Shown in pieces: positions 33,141 through 41,602 of a stretch of DNA of 64,000 bases. This DNA comes from JAOPZW01 sp963851295 (lineage in GTDB: Bacteria; Actinomycetota; Thermoleophilia; Solirubrobacterales; Solirubrobacteraceae), in the NCBI GenBank assembly GCA_963851295.1, contig CAWKOS010000001.1:868001-932000 (forward strand), read 5' to 3'. The notes beneath the pieces were generated by a model. That model was given only the letters and a program-made list of their open reading frames with translations, made no database searches and was not told the DNA's origin. The number at the start of each line of letters is the position of its first letter. Position 1 is the first letter of the stretch. Made by a program: the position numbers and the translations under genes.

Positions 33141-33595
33141 CAGATGGTCCCTGGTGGCTTGCGGGCGCGCTCGTGCTCGGAGGAGCGCAGCGCGGCGCCG
33201 GCGATCATCAGCAGCGAGGCGATGAGCGCGACGAACCAGCCGTACTTCAGCGAGATCGCGCTCGACGGGTGGCCGGGACGGTCGATGACGCCGTTGTAGA
33301 AGATCAGGCCGAGGGCGGCAATCGAGGTGACCATGGTCATCTCGCCGCGCGCCCAGGAGAGCTTGGCGTCGGTGGCGATGATGTAGGCGAGGATGAAGGG
33401 CGCCACCGAGGCGGCGAGCAGCAGCCAGCGCAGGATCGGGTGCACGTCCCAGCACGACAGGCTCCCGCGGGCGCCGTTGATCGACGCGAAGCGGTTGGCC
33501 GAGTCGGTCCCGTACCAGGGCAGGAACACGCTGATCGCCAGCAGCGCGCCGCCCAGCATCCCCATGTACTCGTTGCGGTGCAGGCGCCCCCCCAC
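33140..33595 (-). CDS. Four-helix membrane protein of unknown function
   Basis: The 151-residue protein has four hydrophobic helices: GMLGGALLAISVFLPWYG, WLLLAASVAPFILAYIIA, VTSIAALGLIFYNGVI and WFVALIASLLMIAGAAL. A GTG at 33595, 11 bases after the upstream stop, is the best start (VGGRLHRNEYMG). Its stop overlaps the GlpX start. The extracytoplasmic FLPWYGTDSANRF loop is typical of small actinobacterial membrane proteins, whose role is unknown. Confidence 0.75.
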   Translation of the reverse strand: MGGRLHRNEYMGMLGGALLAISVFLPWYGTDSANRFASINGARGSLSCWDVHPILRWLLLAASVAPFILAYIIATDAKLSWARGEMTMVTSIAALGLIFYNGVIDRPGHPSSAISLKYGWFVALIASLLMIAGAALRSSEHERARKPPGTI

Positions 33596-33606
33596 TCGCC
33601 GCGACC

Positions 33607-34011
33607 CTACACCGAACGCGCGAGGGCGAGCAGTGCGTCGACGTCCCACGGGCCCTGGGCGGTGAGGCGCAGGTGCAGGCCGTCACGGTCCCAGCGCAGC
33701 TCGGTCACCGGCTGCAGCGAGGGCTGGGCCTCGGGCAGCTCGGCGCTGCGCACCACGATGCCGTCGTGGTCGCGCTCCTCGGTCGCCCCCGCGAGCTCGC
33801 GCGGCGGCGGCGGCTCGAGCCCGGCGTAGAGGGCGAGCCGTCCCGGGGCCCCCACGCGCGTGTCGTCGAGGTTCCACGCCACCTCCGCCCCGCGCTCGGC
33901 GACGCGTGCGACGTCGACCCAGCGCGCCAGCGGCAGCGCGTGGGTCGGGAGCGGGAAGGGCCGGCCCAGCAGGGCGTCGGCCTCGGCGATGCCCTCCAGG
34001 GGCTCGTGCAT
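33607..34011 (-). CDS. Conserved hypothetical protein, 134 residues
   Basis: The soluble protein begins MHEPLEGIAEADALLGRPFP and has alternating strands, such as VAWNLDDTRVGAPGRLALY and LRWDRDGLHLRLTAQGP. No catalytic motif is visible. It lies just upstream of, and on the same strand as, the membrane protein and glpX, so it may be the first gene of that operon. A long hairpin lies immediately upstream. Confidence 0.68.
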   Translation of the reverse strand: MHEPLEGIAEADALLGRPFPLPTHALPLARWVDVARVAERGAEVAWNLDDTRVGAPGRLALYAGLEPPPPRELAGATEERDHDGIVVRSAELPEAQPSLQPVTELRWDRDGLHLRLTAQGPWDVDALLALARSV

Positions 34012-34027
34012 GCGCGGCCAACCATAT

Positions 34028-34076
34028 GGGGGCTGCGCGCGCGACGTCCGCTCGATCGTCGCGCGCGCCCGCCCCC
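34028..34076 (-). terminator. Long hairpin after MFS gene
   Basis: GCGCGCGCGACG pairs with CGTCGCGCGCGC across a 10-base loop, extended by GGGGGC/GCCCCC arms. It starts 5 bases beyond the MFS transporter stop, between it and the next gene on the same strand, as expected of a terminator. Confidence 0.55.
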
Positions 34077-34081
34077 TGGTG

Positions 34082-35506
34082 CTACGCGGCCACTGGGGAG
34101 GCGACGGTGGGCTCCGTGGCGCTGTCTCGTGCGCGCGAGCGGCGCGGGAGCAAGAGCGCGGTGATCGCGCCGACGGCCACGACGGAGGCGGCGACCCACA
34201 GCGCGGGCACGACGCCGTCGACGAAGCCCTGCGGCGAGGTCAGGGCGCCCGAGCTGCTGAAGATCGTCGCCAGCACGGCCACGCCGAAGACGCCGCCGAC
34301 CTCGCGGATCGCGTTGTTGGTGCCCGATGCCTGGCCCGCCTGCGCCGGGCTGACGACGCTCAGCAGCGCGCTCGCCGACGGGGCGAACACGAGCCCCATG
34401 CCGGCGCCGGCCATGACGAAGGCGATCGCCTGCTCGCCGAAGGTGACCGAGGTGCTCGTGGTCGCGGCGAACCAGGCGAGCGCCGCGGCCTGCAGGGCCA
34501 GGCCGGCGGCCATGAAGCCGCGCGGGCCGATGCGCTCGGCGAGGACGCCGGCGATCGGCGCGACGATCATCGTCGCCCCGGTCCACAGCAGCATGCGCAG
34601 GCCGGCCTGGAAGGGCGTGTAGCCGAGCACGTACTGCAGGACCTGCGTGAGCAGGAAGATCGAGCCGAAGGTCCCGAAGTACATGAAGAACGACACGGCG
34701 TTGGTCACGGCGAAGGTCCGCTTGCGGAAGAGGCCCATGGGGACCATCGGCTCCGGGGCGCGGCGCTCCCAGGCCACGAAGGCGGCGAGCAGCACGATGC
34801 CGGCGGCGATCGAGCCCATGATGAGCGGCGTCGTCCAGCCCTCGGCCTGACCGCGGACGAGGCCGAAGACGAGCGCGAAGAGGCCGGTCGCGGCGAGGCC
34901 GAAGCCCGGCAGGTCCAGCCTGCGCGACGGGCCGTGGCTCTCGCGCAGCAGCAGCGCGGCGACGGGCAGCAGCGCGAGGCCGATCGGCACGTTGATCCAG
35001 AAGATCCAGTGCCAGGAGATGCCGTCGACGACGGCGCCGCCGACGATCGGCCCGAGCGCGATGCCGGTGCCGCTGATCCCCGACCAGATGCCCAGCGCGG
35101 CGCCGCGGCGGTCGGCCGGGAAGGCGTCGGCCAGCAGGGTGAGGGTCAGCGGGGCGACGATGGCGCCGCCGACGCCCTGGAGGGCGCGCGCGGCCACGAG
35201 CGCGCCGGTGGTGGGCGCGAGCGCCGCGGCGGCGCTCGACGCCGTGAAGAGCGACAGGCCGATGAGGAACAGCCTCCTGCGCCCGAAGCGGTCGCCGAGC
35301 GCGGCGCCGGGGATCAGGGTGACGGCGAAGGCGAGCGTGTAGGCGTTGATCGTCCACTCCAGCGACTGCAGGGTGGCGCCGAGGTCGGCGCGGATGGCGG
35401 GCAGCGCCACGGTGACGACGAGGTTGTCCAGCACGACCATGAAGAGCGCCAGCGATGCGATCACGAGGGTCGCGCCGGTGCGGGGCTTCTGCGGGGCGGA
35501 TGACAT
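34082..35506 (-). CDS. MFS drug/proton antiporter, DHA2 (EmrB/QacA) family
   Basis: The 474-residue exporter has about 14 hydrophobic helices. Family motifs are LDNLVVTVALPAI (DHA2 motif D1), GDRFGRRRLFL (motif A) and GIWSGISGTGIALGPIVGG (motif C). It probably exports toxic organic compounds driven by protons. It is divergent from a TetR regulator, and two palindromes between them (35533-35546 and 35559-35572) fit control by that regulator. A short-chain reductase follows the regulator. Confidence 0.9.
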   Translation of the reverse strand: MSSAPQKPRTGATLVIASLALFMVVLDNLVVTVALPAIRADLGATLQSLEWTINAYTLAFAVTLIPGAALGDRFGRRRLFLIGLSLFTASSAAAALAPTTGALVAARALQGVGGAIVAPLTLTLLADAFPADRRGAALGIWSGISGTGIALGPIVGGAVVDGISWHWIFWINVPIGLALLPVAALLLRESHGPSRRLDLPGFGLAATGLFALVFGLVRGQAEGWTTPLIMGSIAAGIVLLAAFVAWERRAPEPMVPMGLFRKRTFAVTNAVSFFMYFGTFGSIFLLTQVLQYVLGYTPFQAGLRMLLWTGATMIVAPIAGVLAERIGPRGFMAAGLALQAAALAWFAATTSTSVTFGEQAIAFVMAGAGMGLVFAPSASALLSVVSPAQAGQASGTNNAIREVGGVFGVAVLATIFSSSGALTSPQGFVDGVVPALWVAASVVAVGAITALLLPRRSRARDSATEPTVASPVAA

Positions 35507-35532
35507 GAGGGAGCTCCTCCGGGACCAGATTG

Positions 35533-35572
35533 TTAGTGACTGCTAACTAGTTGCTAAGTTAGCGGTCGCTAA
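35533..35572. promoter_or_regulatory. Twin TetR-type operators
   Basis: Two related 14-base palindromes, TTAGTGACTGCTAA and TTAGCGGTCGCTAA, are centred 26 bases apart between the divergent MFS and TetR genes. Both have TTAG and CTAA ends; the second is fully symmetric. The second ends 16 bases before the TetR start codon. Confidence 0.65.
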
Positions 35573-35588
35573 GTAAGCTGTCAAGACC

Positions 35589-36167
35589 ATGGCCACGAAG
35601 ACGTCGACCCGCACCCGCCAGACCGCCCCCGAGCGCCGGGAAGCGCTCGTCGAAGCCGCGGTCAGGCACTTCGCGCTGACCGGCCTGCACGGCACCGCCG
35701 TCAGCGCCATCACCGACGAGGTCGGCATCACGCAGCCCTACGCGTTCAGCCTCTTCGGGACCAAGAAGGGCCTCTTCCTCGCGGCCGTCGAGCGCGGCTG
35801 CGAGCGCATCGCCGACACCTTCCGGACGGCGGCCGCGAACGCCGGAGAGGAAGGGCCGCTCGCCGCGATGGGCGCGGCCTACGGCGAGCTGATGACCGAC
35901 CGCTCGCTGCTGCTCATGCAGCTCCAGGGCTACGCGGCGTGCGGCGACGACGAGGTGCGCCAGGTCGTCCGCCGGGGCTACGCGCACCTGTACGACCTCG
36001 TGCGCGAGCTCAGCGGCGCCGACCCGCTGGAGCTCCAGGGCTTCTTCGCCACCGGCATGCTCATCAACATCGCCGCGGCGATGGACCTCCCCGAGCTGTT
36101 CTCCGACGAGAGCTGGATGAAGGACTGCCTGGGCCAGCAGGCGGCCACCGAGGGGCAGGGCCGATGA
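35589..36167 (+). CDS. TetR/AcrR-family regulator
   Basis: The 192-residue repressor has the N-terminal TetR helix-turn-helix (RREALVEAAVRHFALTGLHG, then ITDEVGITQPYAFSLFGTKK) and a helical ligand-binding domain. It probably represses itself and the divergent MFS exporter through the twin operators. The stop overlaps the start of the SDR gene (ATGA). Confidence 0.9.
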   Translation: MATKTSTRTRQTAPERREALVEAAVRHFALTGLHGTAVSAITDEVGITQPYAFSLFGTKKGLFLAAVERGCERIADTFRTAAANAGEEGPLAAMGAAYGELMTDRSLLLMQLQGYAACGDDEVRQVVRRGYAHLYDLVRELSGADPLELQGFFATGMLINIAAAMDLPELFSDESWMKDCLGQQAATEGQGR

Positions 36168-36994
36168 GCGGCACCGTCGTCGTCACCGGCGCCTCGACCG
36201 GCATCGGCCGCGCCACCGCCCTGCGCCTCGCGCGCGGCGGCTTCACGGTCCTCGCCGGCGTGCGCCGCCAGGAGGACGCCGACGCGCTCGGGGCCGCCGA
36301 GGCGCGCGTCGAGCCGGTGCTCGTCGACGTCACCGACGTGGCGGCCGTCGCCGCGCTGGGCGAGCGCCTCGCCGGCGCCCCGCTCGCCGGCCTGGTCAAC
36401 AACGCGGGCATCGCGATCGCCGGCCCGCTCGAGGGCATCCCGCTCGACGAGCTGCGCCGCCAGTACGAGGTCAACGTCTTCGGCCTGGTCGCCGTGACCC
36501 AGGCGCTGCTCGAGCCCCTGCGCGCCGGCCGCGGGCGGATCGTCAACGTCGGCTCGATCGGCGGGCGCATCGGGACGCCGTTCGTCGCTCCCTACAGCTC
36601 ATCCAAGGCCGCGGTGCGCAGCCTCAGCGCGTCGCTGCGCCGCGAGCTGCGCCCGTGGGGCATCCGCGTCGCGCTCGTCGAGCCCGGCGCGCTGGACACC
36701 CCGATCTGGGCCAAGGGCGAGGCCGGCGCCGAGGAGACGATCGGCGAGCTGCCCGAGCGCGTGCGCACGCTCTACGCCCGCCAGCTCGACGCGCTGCGCG
36801 CGGGCGTGCGCAAGATCGCCTCGGGCGCCGACTCGCCCGAGCTGGCCGTCGACGCCATCGAGCACGCGCTGACGGCCGACCGCCCGCGCACGCTCTACAC
36901 CGTCGGCCGCGAGGCCCGCATCCAGGGCGTGCTCCACGCGGCGCTTCCCGATCGCGCGTTCGACGCGCTCGTCGCGCGCGCGATGAAGATCTAG
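36164..36994 (+). CDS. Short-chain dehydrogenase/reductase
   Basis: The 276-residue protein is a classical SDR: nucleotide-binding TGASTGIG at residues 8-15, NNAGI, catalytic Ser in GSIGGR and the YSSSK motif. Family members use NAD(P)H to reduce ketones or oxidise alcohols. It is coupled to the TetR gene, so its substrate may be related to the compound sensed and exported. The end overlaps the convergent anti-sigma gene by 4 bases. Confidence 0.88.
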   Translation: MSGTVVVTGASTGIGRATALRLARGGFTVLAGVRRQEDADALGAAEARVEPVLVDVTDVAAVAALGERLAGAPLAGLVNNAGIAIAGPLEGIPLDELRRQYEVNVFGLVAVTQALLEPLRAGRGRIVNVGSIGGRIGTPFVAPYSSSKAAVRSLSASLRRELRPWGIRVALVEPGALDTPIWAKGEAGAEETIGELPERVRTLYARQLDALRAGVRKIASGADSPELAVDAIEHALTADRPRTLYTVGREARIQGVLHAALPDRAFDALVARAMKI

Positions 36995-37278
36995 CCCGCG
37001 CCCGAGCCCTTCCAGTCGCGGAAGGCGGAGAGCAGCTCGGCCTCCGCCTCCGGCGAGATTGACTCGGTCGTCAGCTCGCCGAGGACCACGAGCATGTCGC
37101 GCATCTGCTGCACGTAGATCGTGCACGCGTCGCAGCCCGAGATGTGCGCGTCGAAGCGCGTGCGGTCGGCATCGCTGAGCGCGCCCTCGAAGTAATCGGT
37201 CACGAGCTCGACCAGCTCCTGGCAGGAGAGGCCGGGGTCGCGGCGGCGGCGGAGGATTCGATCGATGAGATCAGGCAT
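36991..37278 (-). CDS. Zinc-finger anti-sigma factor (ZAS type)
   Basis: The 95-residue protein has the HxxxCxxC zinc motif (HISGCDAC, H45, C49, C52) with a further Cys at about 19, and no TM segment, so it is a soluble zinc-binding anti-sigma factor. Its ATG overlaps the end of the ECF sigma gene by 8 bases, the classical arrangement. It would hold the sigma factor inactive; redox release of zinc is known in related proteins. Confidence 0.85.
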   Translation of the reverse strand: MPDLIDRILRRRRDPGLSCQELVELVTDYFEGALSDADRTRFDAHISGCDACTIYVQQMRDMLVVLGELTTESISPEAEAELLSAFRDWKGSGAG

Positions 37279-37897
37279 CTGCGTAGTAGTCCTCGAGCCC
37301 GGCACGCACTTTGGAGCGCGCGCGGTGCAGGAGCACCCGTTGATTGGTCTCGGAAAGGTCCAAAGCGCTACGCACCTCCTCCGAAGAAAGCCCGTCGACG
37401 TCGCGCATGGTGATCACGAGGCGCTGCATCTCGGGCAGCTTGGCGATCTCCGCCTCGATGCGCGCGACGGCCTCGCCGGAGTCCAGCGCGCGCTCGGGCT
37501 CCTCCCACCAGCGCTGCGGAGGCGCGGCCCACGCGCCGAGCCCCGTGCCGGAGGAGATGAAGCGATCGGCGTCGACGGCGCTGAACTCGCCGTCGGTCTC
37601 CTCGCGCGCGAGCGACGCGAAGGGGATCGTGCGCCGCTCGCGCTCGCCGCGCGTGCGCGCGCGGTTGACGAGGATGCTGAACACCCACGTGCGCAGCGAC
37701 GAGCGCTCCTCGAAGCGCCCGATCCCTTGCAGAACGGCCAGCCACGTCTCCTGGACGACGTCCTCCGCGACCGCCGCCGTGGGCACGTACATCCGCGCGA
37801 CGCGCAACAGCGACGGCGACCAACGCCGTACGAGGTCCATGAACGCCTCCTCGTCGCCGGCGCGGAGCCGCTCCACCAGCGCGTGGTCGTCGTTCAC
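37271..37897 (-). CDS. ECF-family RNA polymerase sigma factor
   Basis: The 208-residue protein has sigma region 2 (AEDVVQETWLAVLQGIGRFE, then LRTWVFSILVNRARTR) and region 4 (LPEMQRLVITMRDVDGLSSE and SETNQRVLLHRARSKV). An unusual linker of about 45 residues with acidic and Trp-rich parts separates them. The GTG start (VNDDHALVERLRAGDEEAF) lies 36 bases from the divergent ROK kinase gene. Its anti-sigma partner is encoded overlapping downstream. The regulon is unknown. Confidence 0.88.
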   Translation of the reverse strand: MNDDHALVERLRAGDEEAFMDLVRRWSPSLLRVARMYVPTAAVAEDVVQETWLAVLQGIGRFEERSSLRTWVFSILVNRARTRGERERRTIPFASLAREETDGEFSAVDADRFISSGTGLGAWAAPPQRWWEEPERALDSGEAVARIEAEIAKLPEMQRLVITMRDVDGLSSEEVRSALDLSETNQRVLLHRARSKVRAGLEDYYADA

Positions 37898-37933
37898 CGG
37901 AGGACCGTACAACGTCGCTAACGTGCACGGCCT

Positions 37934-38875
37934 ATGGGCGACAGGCTGATCGGCGTCGACGTCGGCGGCACGAAGGTCTCGGTGGCCGTCCTCGAGGACG
38001 GCGTGCTCTCCGAGCCCATCCTCCGTCCGACCGAGCTCTCGGACAGCGACGCGCTCGTCGAGCAGCTCGCGGACGCCATCGAGGACGCCGGCCCGGCGCA
38101 CGCGGTCGGCCTCGGCCTGCCGAGCGTGATCGACTTCGCAACAGGCACTGCGCGCAGCTCGGTCAACATCCCGCTGCAGGGCGTCCCGCTGCGTCAGCTG
38201 CTCACCGACCGGGTAGGGATCCCGACCTTCGTCGACAACGACGCGACGGTGGCCGCGCTCGCGGAGGCGCATGACGACGACCTCAACCTCATCGCCGAGT
38301 CGCTCGTGATGATCACGGTCGGCACCGGCGTGGGCGGCGGCATCGTCATCGGCGGGCGCATCTACCGCGGCGTCACCGGTGCCGCGCCCGAGCTCGGCCA
38401 CATCATCGTCGGCGCCGACCTCACCGACGGCGCGCCACCGCGCCCCAAGCACCTGCCCGACCCGGCGTCGCTCGAGTACCTCGCCGCCGGGCGCGCCCTC
38501 GACCGCCTGGGCGCCGCCCGCAACCTGGGCAACGGCACCGCGGTCGTCGCGGCCGCCCGCCGGGGCGATCCCGATGCGCGTGAGTGCATGCGCATTCTCG
38601 GGGAACGCCTCGGGGTGGGCATCGCCAACGTCGTGAACATCTTCGACCCCGAGCTCGTCGTCATCGGCGGCGGGGTCTCCGTGGCCGGCGAGCTGCTGCT
38701 CGAGCCGGCCAAGGAGTCGGCGGCCCGATTCATCCTGCCGGGCGTCGGCACGCAGACGCGTATCGAGCTGGCCCGCTACGGCCCCAAGGCAGGGGTGCGG
38801 GGCGCGGCGCTGCTCGCCGGGCAGGAGCTGGAACGAGAAGCACTCCCGCTGCAAGCTGAGACCAAGGAGACTTGA
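37934..38875 (+). CDS. ROK-family sugar kinase (glucokinase-like), zinc motif absent
   Basis: The 313-residue protein has the ROK ATP-binding start LIGVDVGGTKVSVAVL, the catalytic region FVDNDATVAALAEAH, GTGVGGGIVIGGRIYRG and the hexose-contact APELGHIIV. The usual zinc motif CxCGxxGCxE after that His is replaced by PRPKHLPDPASLE without cysteines. It starts a five-gene operon with the transaldolase-isomerase fusion, G6PDH and OpcA, so it most likely makes glucose 6-phosphate. Downstream spacing is 3 bases. Confidence 0.87.
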   Translation: MGDRLIGVDVGGTKVSVAVLEDGVLSEPILRPTELSDSDALVEQLADAIEDAGPAHAVGLGLPSVIDFATGTARSSVNIPLQGVPLRQLLTDRVGIPTFVDNDATVAALAEAHDDDLNLIAESLVMITVGTGVGGGIVIGGRIYRGVTGAAPELGHIIVGADLTDGAPPRPKHLPDPASLEYLAAGRALDRLGAARNLGNGTAVVAAARRGDPDARECMRILGERLGVGIANVVNIFDPELVVIGGGVSVAGELLLEPAKESAARFILPGVGTQTRIELARYGPKAGVRGAALLAGQELEREALPLQAETKET

Positions 38876-38878
38876 ACC

Positions 38879-41602
38879 ATGGCCACCCAACAGGTCAACG
38901 AGCGCCTCGCCGCCCTCACCGCCGCCGGCACGAGCGTCTGGCTGGACCAGATCAAGCGCAGCCTGATCACCTCGGGTGAGCTGCAGCGCCTCGTCGAGGA
39001 GGACTCGCTGCGCGGAATGACCTCCAACCCGACGATCTTCAACCAGGCGATCCTCGGCGCCGAGGACTACGACGAGCAGCTCGCCGAGGCCGCGCACGCG
39101 GGCAAGGACGACCGCGGCATCTACCAGGAGCTCGCGATCCGCGACATCCAGGACGCGTGCGACGTGCTGCGCGTCGTCTACGACGAGAGCGGCGGCGGCG
39201 ACGGCTTCGTGTCCCTGGAGGTCGATCCCGACCTCGCCTTCGACACCCATCGCACGATGGAGCAGGCGCGCGAGTACTGGAGCCGCGTCGACCGCCCCAA
39301 CCTGTTCATCAAGATCCCGGGCACCACCGAGGGCACCCCCGCGATCGAGGAGATGATCTACGAGGGGGTCAACATCAACGTCACGCTGCTCTTCGGCGTC
39401 GAGGAGTACGCGGCCGTGGCCGAGGCCTACATCCGCGGCCTCGAGCGGCGCCTCGAGGAGGGCAAGTCGGTCGACATCGCGTCGGTCGCCTCGTTCTTCG
39501 TCTCGCGCGTGGACACCGAGGTCGACAAGCGCCTGGAGGGCACGGGCCACGACGACCTGCTGGGCAAGGCCGGCATCGCCAACGCCCGCGCCGCCTACCA
39601 GCGCTACGAGAAGATCTTCCTGGGCGAGCGCTTCGCCGCCCTGCGCGACGCGGGCGCGGCGGTGCAGCGCCCGCTGTGGGCCTCCACGGGCGTCAAGAAC
39701 CCCGCCTACCGCGACGTCATGTACGTCGAGGAGCTCGTCGGCCCCAACACGGTCAACACCATGCCGATGGCGACGCTGCTGGCCACGGGCGACCACGCCG
39801 AGATCCGCGGCGACACGGCGCGCGAGGACCCGTCCCCCGTGCTGAGCGCGCTCGCCGACGCCGGCATCGACATGAAGGACGTCACCGACCAGCTCCTGCG
39901 CGAGGGCGTCGAGAAGTTCGTCGAGCCGATGGACAAGCTCCTGGCGGGCATCGGCTCCAAGCGCGAGGCGATCGTCACCCAGCGCCCGCACTCGATCGAC
40001 GCCTCACTGCCCGACGACGACGTCGAGCCGCGCGTGGCCGCGCGCGTCAAGCAGGCCACACAGGACGACGTCGCCCGGCGCATCTGGCGCAAGGACGACA
40101 CGCTCTGGGGCCCCGCGGGCCAGCCCGAGGTCGCCAACCGGCTCGGGTGGCTGACCGTCACCGAGCAGATGCGCGAGTCGCTGGACGACCTCACCGCGTT
40201 CGCCGAGGGCGTGCGCGACGAGGGCGTCAAGGACGTCGTCCTGCTGGGCATGGGCGGCTCGTCGCTGGCGCCCGAGGTCATCCGCCGCTCCTACGGCGAC
40301 CAGGCCGGCTGGCCGCGCCTGCACGTCCTGGACTCCACCGACGCGGGCGCGATCCGCTCCGTGCAGGACGCGATCGACCTCGACCACGCGCTCTTCCTCG
40401 TCTCGACGAAGTCGGGCGGGACGATCGAGACGCTGTCGCTCTTCAAGCACTTCTGGTCGCTGCGCTCGGACGGCAACGCGTTCGTCGCCATCACCGACCC
40501 CGGCTCGGGCCTCGAGGACCTCGCGCGCGAGCACTCCTTCCGGCACACGTTCCTCAACGACCCCGACATCGGCGGGCGCTACAGCGCGCTGTCGTTCTTC
40601 GGGCTCGTGCCCGCGGCGCTCATGGGCGCCGACGTCGGCGGCCTGCTCGACGCGGCCGGCGTGGCCGAGCACAACTGCCAGAGCTTCGAGTCCGGCGACC
40701 TCTCCAGCGGGCTGTGGCTCGGGCTGGCGTGGGGCGAGCTGGCGGCGGCCGGCCGCGACAAGCTGACCTACGTCATCGACCCGCCCCTCGAGTCCTTCGG
40801 CCTCTGGGTCGAGCAGCTCATCGCCGAGTCGACCGGCAAGCACGGCAAGGGCATCCTGCCCGTGGTCGGCGAGCCGCTCGGCGACCCCGACGTCTACGGG
40901 CTCGACCGCACCTTCCTGCACCTGCGCCACACCGAGGAGCCCGACGAGGCGACCGACGCCAAGGTCGCGGCGCTGCGCGAGGCCGACCACCCGGTGATCG
41001 TCCGCGAGGTCGCCGGCCCCGACGACCTGGGGCGGATCTTCTTCTTCGCCGAGTTCGCGATCGCGACGGTCGGCTGGGTGCTGGGGATCAACCCCTTCGA
41101 CCAGCCCAACGTGCAGGAGGCCAAGGACGCCACGAGCCGCGTGCTCGCCGAGGACGCGGGCGACCAGCCCGACGCGACCGACGACGAGCTGCGCGCGCTG
41201 CTCGACGGGCTCGGCGCGCCGAGCTACCTGGCGATCATGGGCTACGTCGAACCCTCCGACGAGTTCGACGCGGCGGTGACCGAGCTGCGCGCCGCGGTCC
41301 GCGACGCCACGGGGTCGGCGACGACCTTCGGCTACGGGCCGCGCTTCCTGCACTCGACCGGCCAGCTCCACAAGGGCGGGCCGGCGACGGGCCGCTTCCT
41401 GCAGCTGATCCACGACTCCGGACCCGACGTCGACATCCCGGACGCCGACTACGGCTTCACGCGCCTCAAGCACGCGCAGGCGATCGGCGACCTCGAGACG
41501 CTGCGCGCGCACAAGCTGCCCGCCGCGCGGGTGACGCTGAGCGGCGACGATCCCGCCGCCGCGCTGAGGGAGCTGACGGGGCGGATCAAGGGGCTGCTGT
41601 GA
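38879..41602 (+). CDS. tal-pgi: Bifunctional transaldolase / glucose-6-phosphate isomerase
   Basis: The 907-residue protein fuses two pentose phosphate/glycolysis enzymes. Residues 1-365 are transaldolase, with MTSNPTIF at 47-54 and the Schiff-base Lys K145 in NLFIKIPGTTEG. Residues about 385-907 are phosphoglucose isomerase, with DVVLLGMGGSSLAPEVIRR, FLVSTKSGGTIETLSLFKHF and a late HSTGQLHKGGP region. It interconverts glucose 6-phosphate and fructose 6-phosphate and transfers dihydroxyacetone units. Its stop overlaps the zwf GTG start (GTGA), so translation is coupled. Confidence 0.93.
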   Translation: MATQQVNERLAALTAAGTSVWLDQIKRSLITSGELQRLVEEDSLRGMTSNPTIFNQAILGAEDYDEQLAEAAHAGKDDRGIYQELAIRDIQDACDVLRVVYDESGGGDGFVSLEVDPDLAFDTHRTMEQAREYWSRVDRPNLFIKIPGTTEGTPAIEEMIYEGVNINVTLLFGVEEYAAVAEAYIRGLERRLEEGKSVDIASVASFFVSRVDTEVDKRLEGTGHDDLLGKAGIANARAAYQRYEKIFLGERFAALRDAGAAVQRPLWASTGVKNPAYRDVMYVEELVGPNTVNTMPMATLLATGDHAEIRGDTAREDPSPVLSALADAGIDMKDVTDQLLREGVEKFVEPMDKLLAGIGSKREAIVTQRPHSIDASLPDDDVEPRVAARVKQATQDDVARRIWRKDDTLWGPAGQPEVANRLGWLTVTEQMRESLDDLTAFAEGVRDEGVKDVVLLGMGGSSLAPEVIRRSYGDQAGWPRLHVLDSTDAGAIRSVQDAIDLDHALFLVSTKSGGTIETLSLFKHFWSLRSDGNAFVAITDPGSGLEDLAREHSFRHTFLNDPDIGGRYSALSFFGLVPAALMGADVGGLLDAAGVAEHNCQSFESGDLSSGLWLGLAWGELAAAGRDKLTYVIDPPLESFGLWVEQLIAESTGKHGKGILPVVGEPLGDPDVYGLDRTFLHLRHTEEPDEATDAKVAALREADHPVIVREVAGPDDLGRIFFFAEFAIATVGWVLGINPFDQPNVQEAKDATSRVLAEDAGDQPDATDDELRALLDGLGAPSYLAIMGYVEPSDEFDAAVTELRAAVRDATGSATTFGYGPRFLHSTGQLHKGGPATGRFLQLIHDSGPDVDIPDADYGFTRLKHAQAIGDLETLRAHKLPAARVTLSGDDPAAALRELTGRIKGLL

